The notes beneath the pieces were generated by a model. The model saw only the letters and a program-made list of their open reading frames with translations, was not told the DNA's origin and made no database searches. 64,000 nucleotides of DNA from assembly GCA_902492045.1 (NCBI GenBank), contig CABUKB010000008.1:11540-75539 (forward strand), written 5' to 3'. Made by a program: the position numbers and the translations under genes. This document shows positions 16,886 to 24,586 of the stretch, piece by piece. This DNA is from an uncultured Oscillospiraceae bacterium. GTDB lineage: Bacteria; Bacillota; Clostridia; Oscillospirales; Acutalibacteraceae. How positions within the stretch are numbered: the stretch's first letter is position 1; each line of letters opens with the position of its first letter.

Positions 16886-17059
16886 ATGTGGACCTGGATA
16901 CTGAATAATGGCGCGACCTTGCTGGTGGGCGTTCTTTTGCTTGCGGTGGTTGCGGCGATACTCGTGTACATGGTCAGAAACAAAAAGAAGGGGAAATCCT
17001 CCTGCGGCAGCAGCTGCTCGAATTGTCCGATGGGCGGCAAATGTCATCAGAAAAAGTGA
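16886..17059 (+). CDS. FeoB-associated Cys-rich single-helix membrane protein
   Basis: 57 residues: one transmembrane helix (about residues 9-30), a basic patch RNKKKGK, and a Cys-rich tail with CGSSCSNCPMGGKC. This matches the small FeoB-associated Cys-rich membrane proteins found after FeoB in Firmicutes. Start ATG 16886 has GGGGGG seven bases upstream, and the gene begins 25 bp after the FeoB stop. Role is not established; the Cys cluster may bind iron or sense redox. Confidence 0.85.
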   Translation: MWTWILNNGATLLVGVLLLAVVAAILVYMVRNKKKGKSSCGSSCSNCPMGGKCHQKK

Positions 17060-17123
17060 GGGGAACGGGAGGCGCAGGGCATCTGCCGGCGTCTCCCGTA
17101 CTTTATCGGCGGAGGGATAGGAT

Positions 17124-17528
17124 ATGGCGGAACAGGGATCGTCCATCACCGCTTCCACGATCCGGTATCTTCTGATCCTGGGGAAGCTGGACCGGGGAGA
17201 ACGCGGTATCCGCTGTGTACGCATCGCGGAACAACTAGGCCTATCAAAGCCGAGCGTCCATCGAATGATGGAAGGCCTTTGCCAGAGGCAATGGATTCAA
17301 AAAAGCCGGTACGGCACCGTCAGCCTGACAGAAAATGGGCGTTTGGTCGCCGAACGGTACGGAAGATGCGCGCAAGCCGCCCGCCTGTATTTCGATGCGG
17401 TTTTGCCGCCGGACAGCGATTTGGACGGTATCACCTGTGCTTTTCTCGCACAGATTCCCATGGATCGTGTGGAGGCGGTGTATGGGAGGATCCGCAGCCG
17501 GCTGGCGGATTTCAAGCCCTCGGGTTGA
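17124..17528 (+). CDS. DtxR/MntR-like metal-dependent regulator of the feo operon
   Basis: 134 residues. The N-terminal winged helix-turn-helix (about residues 8-80) has the DtxR pattern: RIAEQLGLSKPSVHRMM as recognition helix region, then TVSLTENGRLVAERYGR, which resembles the L-T-xx-G-xx-A element of this family. The C-terminal dimerisation helices are short, and the usual metal-ligand signature with an E-H pair is not obvious (QIPMDRVEAVYGRI instead). It has no C-terminal SH3 domain. Last gene of the feo operon before the terminator at 17547. It probably binds the TTAG-N6-CTAA sites upstream (inference). Confidence 0.75.
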   Translation: MAEQGSSITASTIRYLLILGKLDRGERGIRCVRIAEQLGLSKPSVHRMMEGLCQRQWIQKSRYGTVSLTENGRLVAERYGRCAQAARLYFDAVLPPDSDLDGITCAFLAQIPMDRVEAVYGRIRSRLADFKPSG

Positions 17529-17546
17529 TCGAACCCTGGTATTAAG

Positions 17547-17596
17547 CCCCGTTTGGGTACGCTTTGCAGGAAGCGGCGTCCAAACGGGGTCTTTTC
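17547..17596 (+). terminator. Terminator of the feo operon
   Basis: Arms CCCCGTTTGG (17547-17556) and CCAAACGGGG (17580-17589) with inner ACGC/GCGT pairing, then TCTTTTC. Confidence 0.8.
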
Positions 17597-17720
17597 AGTG
17601 CGGCAATAGGATCAACCGGCGGGTTTTCATGTGGGAGCGTATCCCGGTGTGGACAAAATAGAAACAACCTCTCCTTATTTGGCATAGACTGGAGCAAAGA
17701 CATAAAGGAGAGTGAAGCTT

Positions 17721-18293
17721 GTGACAACCGTATATAAAATTTTTATTGATCAGGGACATAATCCGCAAAATCCCAATGCGGGAGCCGAGGCAAATGGACT
17801 TCGTGAACAGGACATCACATATGAGGTGGGAATACGTCTGGCCGAACTGCTTCGGGAAAATCCGCGCTTTGAAGTGCGGCTGTCCCGGAATTCCCCGACT
17901 GAGCAGCTGGGCACGAGCAATGCGACCAGTCTGGCCGCCCGTGTAAACGCCGCCAATAGCTGGGGGGCGGATTATTTTATCAGCCTGCACTGCAATGCGA
18001 GCCCTATCACGGAGGCAAGCGGCAGTGAAGCCTATGTATACAGCATCGGCAGCGCCGCCTATTATTTGGGTGAGCAGATTCTGGCCGGGCTGAACTACAC
18101 GACGGGTCTACCCAACCGAGGGGTGCGCGCCAACCCGAATTTGTATGTTCTGCGCCGCACCAGGATGCCGGCTGTATTGGTGGAAATGGGTTTTTTGACC
18201 AATCCATACGATGCGGAACTGCTATCATCCGATCCTCAGAGCTTTGCCCGTGGAATTTATGACGGTATTCTGGATTACTTGGACATTCTGTGA
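17721..18293 (+). CDS. N-acetylmuramoyl-L-alanine amidase (Amidase_3)
   Basis: About 190 residues. Zn-hydrolase motifs: DQGHNP (first His ligand), GLREQDI (Glu ligand), SLHCNA (second His) and the catalytic VEMGFLTN. It cleaves the amide bond between muramic acid and the stem peptide. No signal peptide or cell-wall binding domain is visible, so it may act in lysis or sporulation, or be exported with help. Of two in-frame GTG codons (17712, 17721), the second is ten bases after AAAGGAG and is preferred. The gene follows the feo terminator and appears monocistronic. Confidence 0.9.
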   Translation: MTTVYKIFIDQGHNPQNPNAGAEANGLREQDITYEVGIRLAELLRENPRFEVRLSRNSPTEQLGTSNATSLAARVNAANSWGADYFISLHCNASPITEASGSEAYVYSIGSAAYYLGEQILAGLNYTTGLPNRGVRANPNLYVLRRTRMPAVLVEMGFLTNPYDAELLSSDPQSFARGIYDGILDYLDIL

Positions 18294-18360
18294 CGCATAA
18301 TAGACGATCATTTGCACAGGCTATGGGTATAGGCATAAAAAGAAATCGAGGACAATGAAA

Positions 18361-18486
18361 ATGGAAAAACCATCGAAAGATCAAAAACGCAATAAAAAAT
18401 CGAGCGGCAACAATCAATGGACCAATCCCCATGCCGCTTTGCGCCCTGACAATCGCGAACGCCGGGACGGTCCGGGGGGCGAATGA
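18361..18486 (+). CDS. Hypothetical 41-residue hydrophilic microprotein
   Basis: Frame encoding a highly charged, Asn/Lys/Arg-rich peptide starting MEKPSKDQKRNKKSS and ending RRDGPGGE, with no hydrophobic segment. GAGG lies nine bases before ATG 18361; an in-frame ATG at 18355 is too close. It follows the amidase by about 65 bp and is followed by a very strong hairpin. Composition resembles small spore or nucleic-acid-associated proteins, but no family is recognised. Confidence 0.5.
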   Translation: MEKPSKDQKRNKKSSGNNQWTNPHAALRPDNRERRDGPGGE

Positions 18487-18516
18487 CCGCCTGTTGCCCA
18501 TAAGGATACCGGTGGT

Positions 18517-18549
18517 ACGGCCGGCCGCATACGCCATGCGGCCGGCCGT
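18517..18549 (+). terminator. Strong GC-rich hairpin after the microprotein
   Basis: Perfect 14-bp arms ACGGCCGGCCGCAT and ATGCGGCCGGCCGT with a 5-base loop, followed by TGCTT rather than a clean T-run. Probable terminator or 3' stabiliser. Confidence 0.55.
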
Positions 18550-18806
18550 TGCTTACGGCGATTTGAAGGCATCTTGATGGGGCCTGTACAGAAGTGAAAT
18601 GGCTGTGTTTTATAATCGTTTCACATCCTGATGCTTATTCAGAGCATCTATTTTGGCCTAATGGCATTCCGGTTGCGTTCCGTCCTCCGGCTTTTTCAGA
18701 TGGATCAGGCATAGGGCTATCCGAACCTCTTTTTCTGGGGATGTTCTTGATCCCCTATAACAGCTTATGCACAAGTGGACAAACTGTGTGCGGTTTTGTC
18801 GGTTTC

Positions 18807-18835
18807 TTGACAGGCGTCCATTTATGCCGTACTAT
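18807..18835 (+). promoter_or_regulatory. Predicted promoter of an orphan transcript
   Basis: TTGACA (18807-18812), 17-base spacer, TACTAT (18830-18835). No gene starts downstream before the terminator at 18890. Confidence 0.5.
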
Positions 18836-18841
18836 GAAATA

Positions 18842-18936
18842 AAGAGGCTATTCCGTAGTTGTCATTCATTCCGCAGATGCCTGGAATGCGGGGAGACCGG
18901 ACGAAAGCCGTCCGGTCTCCCCGTGCTTGTTTTTTT
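18842..18936 (+). ncRNA. Candidate small RNA, about 95 nt
   Basis: Bounded by a TTGACA-17-TACTAT promoter and a terminator with 13-bp arms GGGGAGACCGGAC and GTCCGGTCTCCCC (18890-18922), then GTGCTTGTTTTTTT. The only ATG inside lacks a ribosome binding site. No known RNA family is recognised. The hairpin could instead just terminate something I do not see. Confidence 0.35.
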
Positions 18937-18963
18937 AAGACAATCAAAGAGAGGCGCAGGACA

Positions 18964-19137
18964 TCACCCGTTGTGTTTTTTCATGAGATTCTCTGCACAG
19001 GATTTTAGTTCCTCGACCGTATTCATTTCAGGGCCGGACTGCGTGAGCGTCTCCTGGACAAACGGAGGCAGGGTGTTGAAATATTGCAGCATTTCCTGGT
19101 TTTTGCATACCGACGGTTGATTCTGTTTTTGTTCCAT
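18964..19137 (-). CDS. Hypothetical 57-residue protein, paralogue of its neighbour
   Basis: Small soluble protein starting MEQKQNQPSVCKNQEMLQYF, then LPPFVQETL and ENLMKKHNG at the end. Start ATG 19137 has GGAGGG eight bases upstream. It aligns without gaps over about 30 residues with the upstream small gene at 19154, sharing L-P, Q-E, T and N-L at matching positions. Predicted to be two or three helices. The two genes form a minus-strand pair. Function unknown. Confidence 0.6.
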   Translation of the reverse strand: MEQKQNQPSVCKNQEMLQYFNTLPPFVQETLTQSGPEMNTVEELKSCAENLMKKHNG

Positions 19138-19153
19138 GGTCTTTTCCCTCCTC

Positions 19154-19333
19154 TCAGGCCCGCATGGTGAGATTTTGCACAAATTGTCGGATATCCTGTT
19201 CCGTACGGAATTCATCGGCGTGCGCGTTGATCTGCTCTTGTATCTCTTCCGGCAGCCGGCTGATGTCGTCAAACGGGTTGCCTCCCCGCGGATACGCTGA
19301 AATGCCCGGCCCGCTAAACGTATCTTGTCCCAT
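19154..19333 (-). CDS. Hypothetical 59-residue protein, paralogue of its neighbour
   Basis: Small protein starting MGQDTFSGPGISAYPRGGNP, then a helical part with LPEEIQEQI and QFVQNLTMRA. ATG 19333 has GAGGGAG upstream; an earlier in-frame ATG at 19372 has none. It lies 16 bp upstream of the related gene at 18964, so the two are co-transcribed duplicates. No family recognised. Confidence 0.6.
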   Translation of the reverse strand: MGQDTFSGPGISAYPRGGNPFDDISRLPEEIQEQINAHADEFRTEQDIRQFVQNLTMRA

Positions 19334-19494
19334 TTGGCTCCCTCTTTCGTCTGTGAACTGGAAAAAGTCCATGCAGAGATCCGCATAGAATCCTTTCCAC
19401 GGTTAGTGTGGACGGATTGAAAACGCGTAGGTACGGGAAACGCTGGATGACAAAATTTGATAAAAGAAAATTGTAATAGAAAGGGGAGAAGACG

Positions 19495-20838
19495 ATGCTT
19501 TGTCCGGCGCAGGTAACAGCGGCGATCCGGCTGCTGGAAGAAAAGGGGTTTGAAGCCTATGCTGTAGGGGGCTGCGTGCGGGACAGCCTACTCGGGATTG
19601 CTCCCCACGACTGGGATGTTTGTACCACGGCATCAACGGACGCAATGCGGGCGGTTTTTTCCGATTTCCGCGTCGTTGAGACCGGGGCCTCCCACGGGAC
19701 CTTGACAGTCATCCTGGATGGCCTTCCACTGGAAATCACAACGTATCGGGTGGACGGCCCTTATCATGACCACCGCCGTCCGGACAGCGTCCGTTTCACT
19801 TCCAGCCTTGCCGATGACCTGTCCCGTCGGGATTTTACCATAAACGCTATGGCCTGGCACCCGCAACGGGGATTACAGGATCCGTTCGGCGGACGAGCGG
19901 ATCTGGAGAGCCGGCTTTTAAAAACAGTGGGGAAGCCTGATGAACGGTTTGAGGAGGATGCGCTGCGCCTGATGCGGGCCCTGCGTTTTGCCGCCGTTTA
20001 TGAGCTGCAGATCGCTCCTTTGACCTCTGCGGCGCTGCACAGCAGGCGGGAGAAACTCCGTTTTGTAGCGGCGGAGCGTCTTTGTGCCGAACTCGACCGG
20101 CTGCTTGTCGCCCCTGGTGCGGCGCGCATCTTGACGGAATATGCGGATGTGCTGACGGTTTTTTTGCCTTTTATCGCGCCGATGGTCGGATTCCGGCAGT
20201 ACAGCGTTTACCATCATCTCGATGTCTGGCGCCATACGGCTGCGAGCGTGAATGCCGGCATTTCGGATCGTCTCGTTCGCCTGGCCCTGTTATTCCACGA
20301 TGCCGGAAAACCCGCTTGCTTCACCTTTGATGTGAAGGGACACGGCCATTTTTACGGCCATGCGGCTGTGAGCGCTGCCATTGCGGATAAGGCCCTTCGC
20401 GAATTAAAATATGACCGGAAAACCCGGGAAACGGTTGTCCGGCTGGTCAGGTACCACGATACGCCCATTCCCGCCGAACTACCCGCCGTCAAACGATGGC
20501 TCAGACGGCTGGGCGAAAAAGAATTCCGTCTCTTGCTCGAGGTGAGGCGGGGCGACGCCATGGGCCATGCGCCCTCCGTGGCAGCCGCTTCGCTGGACGG
20601 CGTGGAATCCCTGAGACAATGCCTTGAGCAGGTTCTTGCGGATGGGGCCTGTTTCTCGGTGCGGGACTTGGCGGTTGACGGCAACGATGCGATTGCCTGC
20701 GGAATTCCCGAGGGGCCGGAGATCGGAAATGCGCTGGCCGCTATGACAGAGCTGGTGATCGACGGGCGGCTTCCGAACGAGCGGGGGCCTTTGCTTCATT
20801 TTTTGCGCGGGCAGGCGGCAGACCGAGAAACCCCTTGA
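19495..20838 (+). CDS. cca: CCA tRNA nucleotidyltransferase
   Basis: 447 residues. The N-terminal nucleotidyltransferase head has GGCVRDSLLG, the catalytic DxD in HDWDVCTTA, and RRDFTINAMAW. The neck has EDALRLMRALRFAA. The C-terminal part contains an HD-type segment LALLFHDAGKP. Class II enzyme that builds or repairs the 3' CCA end of tRNAs. Start ATG follows AAAGGGGAGAAGACG. Downstream RF3 begins from its own promoter, which overlaps this gene's stop. Confidence 0.95.
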   Translation: MLCPAQVTAAIRLLEEKGFEAYAVGGCVRDSLLGIAPHDWDVCTTASTDAMRAVFSDFRVVETGASHGTLTVILDGLPLEITTYRVDGPYHDHRRPDSVRFTSSLADDLSRRDFTINAMAWHPQRGLQDPFGGRADLESRLLKTVGKPDERFEEDALRLMRALRFAAVYELQIAPLTSAALHSRREKLRFVAAERLCAELDRLLVAPGAARILTEYADVLTVFLPFIAPMVGFRQYSVYHHLDVWRHTAASVNAGISDRLVRLALLFHDAGKPACFTFDVKGHGHFYGHAAVSAAIADKALRELKYDRKTRETVVRLVRYHDTPIPAELPAVKRWLRRLGEKEFRLLLEVRRGDAMGHAPSVAAASLDGVESLRQCLEQVLADGACFSVRDLAVDGNDAIACGIPEGPEIGNALAAMTELVIDGRLPNERGPLLHFLRGQAADRETP

Positions 20839-20863
20839 TTATTGCCCGCAAAAAGGTTAAAAT
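20835..20863 (+). promoter_or_regulatory. Predicted promoter of prfC
   Basis: TTGATT (20835-20840), 17-base spacer, TAAAAT (20858-20863), overlapping the cca stop codon. Confidence 0.55.
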
Positions 20864-20954
20864 GATAGAGTTTGGAGACCAAACCGCGCTCCGGTTTTAG
20901 ATGGAGGATCGGATCGTTGGAATCGGGGTTTCCAAAGGATGGGGGAGCCTGGGT

Positions 20955-22541
20955 TTGCAGAATTATATAGACGAAATCCAAAAGCGGCGGACTTTTGCCA
21001 TTATCTCTCACCCCGACGCGGGGAAAACCACCCTGACTGAAAAACTGCTGCTGTACGGAGGCGCGATTCAGGCAGCCGGTATGGTCAAAGGGAAGAAATC
21101 CATGAAACATGCGGTCTCCGACTGGATGGAAATCGAAAAACAGCGTGGGATTTCCGTGACCTCCTCCGTCATGCAGTTTCATTATGAGGGGTATTGCATC
21201 AATATCCTCGATACCCCCGGCCACGAGGATTTTTCGGAGGATACGTACCGCACGCTGATGGCGGCCGATTCCGCGGTCATGGTGATCGACGGTTCCAAGG
21301 GGGTCGAAAAACAGACCATCAAGCTGTTTAAGGTCTGCGTGATGCGGGATATCCCCATCTTTACCTTTATCAATAAAATGGACCGGGAGGCGCGGGATCC
21401 ATACGAACTGATGCAGGAAATCGAACAGGTGCTGGGGATCGCCACCTACCCGATCAACTGGCCCATCGGCTCCGGCAAGGATTTCAAAGGGGTGTACGAG
21501 CGGGATAAAGGGCGGGTACTTTCCTTTTCCTATAACGGAATCGGCCACGAGGCCGCAGCAGATGAGGCAGGGCTGGACGATCCTCAGCTCGAAGACCGGC
21601 TGGGTTCCGAACTTTACCACACGCTGCAGGACGACGTGGAACTGCTCGACGGCGCCGGCGGCGATTTTGACCTGGAAAAGGTGCGTCACGGCAAATTGTC
21701 TCCGGTGTTTTTTGGATCGGCGCTGACCAACTTTGGGGTGGAGCCATTCCTGGAGGATTTTCTAAAGATGACCACGCCGCCGCTGTCCCGTCATTCTTCG
21801 GCTGGGGATATTGACCCTTTCAGTCCGGATTTTTCCGCATTTGTCTTCAAGATTCAGGCCAATATGAATAAGGCCCATCGGGACCGGGTGGCATTCATGC
21901 GCATCTGTTCCGGCAGGTTTGAGAAAGGGCAGGAGGTTTTCCATGTTCAGGGAGGCAAGAAAATCCGCCTGTCGCAGCCGCAACAGATGATGGCGCAGGA
22001 ACGTGAAATTGTGGACGAAGCCTATGCTGGGGATATTCTCGGCATTTTTGATCCGGGGATTTTTTCCATCGGAGACACTGTCTGTGCGCCGGGGAAGTCC
22101 TTTGCCTTTGAAGGGATTCCCACTTTTGCACCCGAGCATTTTTCCCTTGTCCGTCAGACTGATACCATGAAACGCAAGCAGTTTATCAAGGGGACTTCTC
22201 AGATCGCTCAGGAAGGCGCCATTCAGGTTTTTCAGGAACTGGGCGGCGGTATGGAGGAGGTCATCGTGGGTGTCGTGGGCACCTTGCAGTTTGACGTGTT
22301 TGAATACCGTTTGAAAAATGAATACGGCGTGGATATTCGAATAGAGGGACTGCCTTATCAATTTATCCGATGGATCGTCGGAGAGGATGTCGATGTCAAG
22401 GCGCTCGATCTGAGTTCCGATACCAAACGGGTGCAGGACATGCGGGGCCGTCCATTGTTGTTGTTTACCAATTCCTGGAACATTCAGTGGGCGCTCGACC
22501 ATAATAAGGGCCTGGTTCTGGAGGAATTCAGCCGTTCATAA
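20955..22541 (+). CDS. prfC: Peptide chain release factor 3
   Basis: 528 residues from a TTG at 20955, with GGGGGAG seven bases upstream. The product begins MQNYIDEIQKRRTFAIISHP, matching the usual RF3 N-terminus; an ATG at 20901 has no ribosome binding site. GTPase motifs: HPDAGKTTLTEK (G1), RGISVTSSV (G2), DTPGHEDF (G3) and NKMD (G4). RF3 promotes release of RF1/RF2 from the ribosome after termination. C-terminal domains 2 and 3 are complete. The next gene starts 14 bp downstream. Confidence 0.95.
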   Translation: MQNYIDEIQKRRTFAIISHPDAGKTTLTEKLLLYGGAIQAAGMVKGKKSMKHAVSDWMEIEKQRGISVTSSVMQFHYEGYCINILDTPGHEDFSEDTYRTLMAADSAVMVIDGSKGVEKQTIKLFKVCVMRDIPIFTFINKMDREARDPYELMQEIEQVLGIATYPINWPIGSGKDFKGVYERDKGRVLSFSYNGIGHEAAADEAGLDDPQLEDRLGSELYHTLQDDVELLDGAGGDFDLEKVRHGKLSPVFFGSALTNFGVEPFLEDFLKMTTPPLSRHSSAGDIDPFSPDFSAFVFKIQANMNKAHRDRVAFMRICSGRFEKGQEVFHVQGGKKIRLSQPQQMMAQEREIVDEAYAGDILGIFDPGIFSIGDTVCAPGKSFAFEGIPTFAPEHFSLVRQTDTMKRKQFIKGTSQIAQEGAIQVFQELGGGMEEVIVGVVGTLQFDVFEYRLKNEYGVDIRIEGLPYQFIRWIVGEDVDVKALDLSSDTKRVQDMRGRPLLLFTNSWNIQWALDHNKGLVLEEFSRS

Positions 22542-22555
22542 GGAGGATGGCGTTT

Positions 22556-22900
22556 ATGAGTATCCAGATCTTCGGGAAATCCAAGTGTTTCGACACGGCC
22601 AAGGCGGAACGATACTTTAAGGAGCGGCGCATTCCTTACCAGCGGATCGACGTGGCAAAATACGGGATCAGCAAGGGGGAACTGCGCAGTGTCTGCACGG
22701 CTGTAGGGGGGCTTTCCCCTCTGATTGACGGCAAGGCAAAAGGCTCTGAAATGCTCCGCTATCTCGCTTATGAAGCGGATAAAGAGGAAAAACTGCTGGA
22801 AAACCCCAATCTGCTGCGGACCCCTATCGTTCGCAACGGAAAACAAGCCACAGTGGGATATTGTCCCGAAATTTGGGAGGAATGGCGGCAAAAAGGCTGA
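22556..22900 (+). CDS. ArsC/Spx-family protein, single-Cys type
   Basis: 114 residues starting MSIQIFGKSKCFDTAKAERY. The first Cys (about residue 11) stands in CFDT, so the second Cys of the CxxC is replaced by Thr. The C-terminal LLRTPIVRNGKQATVGYCPE matches the conserved Arg-Thr/Pro-Ile region. It resembles YffB-like ArsC proteins. ATG 22556 has AGGAGG nine bases upstream; ATG 22547 overlaps that site. Between RF3 and MutY in one run; physiological role unknown. Confidence 0.82.
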   Translation: MSIQIFGKSKCFDTAKAERYFKERRIPYQRIDVAKYGISKGELRSVCTAVGGLSPLIDGKAKGSEMLRYLAYEADKEEKLLENPNLLRTPIVRNGKQATVGYCPEIWEEWRQKG

Positions 22901-22929
22901 CACAGATGGGTCCAAAGGGGGATAAAACG

Positions 22930-24558
22930 ATGGTTCCGGACAAGACGCTGGATGGTATGGCGGCGCCTTTGCTCGAGTGGTACCGCCTGCATGCCCGGCC
23001 CTTGCCCTGGCGGGAGACCCCGTCTCCTTATCGGGTATGGGTGTCCGAAATCATGCTGCAGCAAACGCGTATTGAAACGGTCCTGCCTTACTTTGACCGC
23101 TTTATGGCAGCTCTTCCGGATGTGGCCGCTCTCGCCGGAGCGCCGGAGGAGCTCCTGCTCAAGCTGTGGGAAGGGCTGGGGTATTACAGCCGGGTGCGCA
23201 ATATGCAAAAAGCCGCGCGAATCGTTATGGAGGAATATGGCGGCCGTATACCCGATCAGGTGGAGGCATTGCTCCGTCTTCCCGGGATCGGGGAGTATAC
23301 CGCCGGGGCCGTGGCCTCAATTGCCTATGGACGAAGGGCGGCTGCCGTGGACGGCAACGTCCTGCGGGTGTTCGCCCGCCTGACAGCCTGTAGAGAGGAT
23401 ATACTCCGCCCGGCAGTGAAAAGGGCACTTTCAGGGTCGGTGTTGTCCCAAGTGCCGGGGGACAATCCCGGAGCTTTCAATCAGGCGGTGATGGAACTGG
23501 GGGAGACGGTTTGTCTGCCCAATACCGATCCGCGATGCAACGTTTGCCCGCTTCAGCCGTTGTGCCGAGGGACCGCCGAAGGGATCGCCCGGGAACTGCC
23601 TGTCCGTTCTCCAAAGAAGGCCAGGCGGATCGCGTATCGTTTGATTCTGGCGGTGGTGACGGAGGAAAACACTCCCCGCGTCCTGCTTCGCCGACGACCC
23701 TACAAAGGACTGCTGGCCGGCCTATGGGAATTGCCGGGGCTGGAACTGCCCGGCGAATCGAGTGACGGGCCCTTTTTGCGGGATATGGCGGAACAAGCGG
23801 CCTCGGTTTGGGGAATCCAGCCGGTTTCCGTACACGCTCTTGGCAAAGGCCGCCATATCTTTTCTCATGTGGAATGGCAGATGCAGGGAATGCTGTTGAC
23901 GGCGCTTCCATTCGAGCCGCCTGCAGACTGCCGTCTTGTAACGGCGCGCGAGATGGCGGAGAACGTGGCTCTGCCCAGTGCTTTTCGCGCTTATGCCTCG
24001 CTTTTGCCCATACTGTTGGCTCCCAATGGGGACGGAGGAGGGCTGAATGCTGAATTAAGTAAAGGATGGGAAAATGCCATGAAGCGAAACGATTATCTGT
24101 CCTGGGACGAGTATTTTATGGGGATTGCCCTGCTGTCCGCCCAGCGCAGCAAGGATCCCGGCACCCAGGTGGGAGCCTGCATTGTCGGGGAGGATAACAA
24201 AATTCTGTCGGTCGGATACAACGGTATGCCGGCCGGATGCAGCGACGATATCATGCCCTGGGACCGGGAAGGAGAACCTTTAAAGACCAAATATTTCTAT
24301 GTCTGTCATGCCGAGCTCAATGCCATCCTCAATCATGGACGCACCGGCTTGAAAGGGGCCAAACTTTACACCACGCTTTTCCCCTGTAACGAATGCGCCA
24401 AGGCTATTATTCAGTCGGGAATCCGTGAGGTGGTATATTTGCAGGATAAATACGCCGGCACCGATGCGGTTACGGCGTCCAAGCGGATGTTTGAATTGAC
24501 AGGCGTCACCCTTCGCGCTTACACGCCGGGCCATAAACGGCTTGTTCTGGAGCTATAA
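22930..24558 (+). CDS. mutY: MutY adenine glycosylase fused in frame to dCMP deaminase
   Basis: Continuous 542-codon frame. Residues 1 to about 375 form a complete MutY: SEIMLQQT (catalytic Glu 40), helix-hairpin-helix LPGIGEYTAGAV, catalytic Asp 141 in AVDGNVL, four Cys (195, 203, 206, 212) for the Fe-S cluster, and a NUDIX-like end that reads 8-oxoG. Residues 384-542 form a full-length ComEB/dCMP deaminase: CHAELNAIL and PCNECAKAI zinc motifs. No stop separates them. An internal ATG (24079) with AAAGGATGGG eight bases upstream could also start the deaminase alone. Frame +1 contains TGA at the junction, so one lost base could explain the fusion. Start ATG 22930 follows AAGGGGG. Confidence 0.85.
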   Translation: MVPDKTLDGMAAPLLEWYRLHARPLPWRETPSPYRVWVSEIMLQQTRIETVLPYFDRFMAALPDVAALAGAPEELLLKLWEGLGYYSRVRNMQKAARIVMEEYGGRIPDQVEALLRLPGIGEYTAGAVASIAYGRRAAAVDGNVLRVFARLTACREDILRPAVKRALSGSVLSQVPGDNPGAFNQAVMELGETVCLPNTDPRCNVCPLQPLCRGTAEGIARELPVRSPKKARRIAYRLILAVVTEENTPRVLLRRRPYKGLLAGLWELPGLELPGESSDGPFLRDMAEQAASVWGIQPVSVHALGKGRHIFSHVEWQMQGMLLTALPFEPPADCRLVTAREMAENVALPSAFRAYASLLPILLAPNGDGGGLNAELSKGWENAMKRNDYLSWDEYFMGIALLSAQRSKDPGTQVGACIVGEDNKILSVGYNGMPAGCSDDIMPWDREGEPLKTKYFYVCHAELNAILNHGRTGLKGAKLYTTLFPCNECAKAIIQSGIREVVYLQDKYAGTDAVTASKRMFELTGVTLRAYTPGHKRLVLEL

Positions 24559-24586
24559 CGACAGTCAGGTATAAGGAGGCGGGCGT

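Larger units (their letters stand above)
18487..18963. other. Long intergenic region with hairpin, promoter and terminator but no convincing gene
   Basis: Contains the hairpin at 18517-18549, about 250 bp with nothing recognisable, and then a promoter and terminator separated by only about 50 bp (18807-18936, listed separately as a candidate small RNA). Open frames here have no ribosome binding site and no protein-like composition. Confidence 0.5.

Noticed and set aside
14653..17040. 795-codon open frame antisense to feoB
   Set aside because: Low-complexity composition rich in His, Arg, Gly and Asp, no ribosome binding site, and full overlap with a clear FeoB gene; it is a shadow of high-GC coding sequence.
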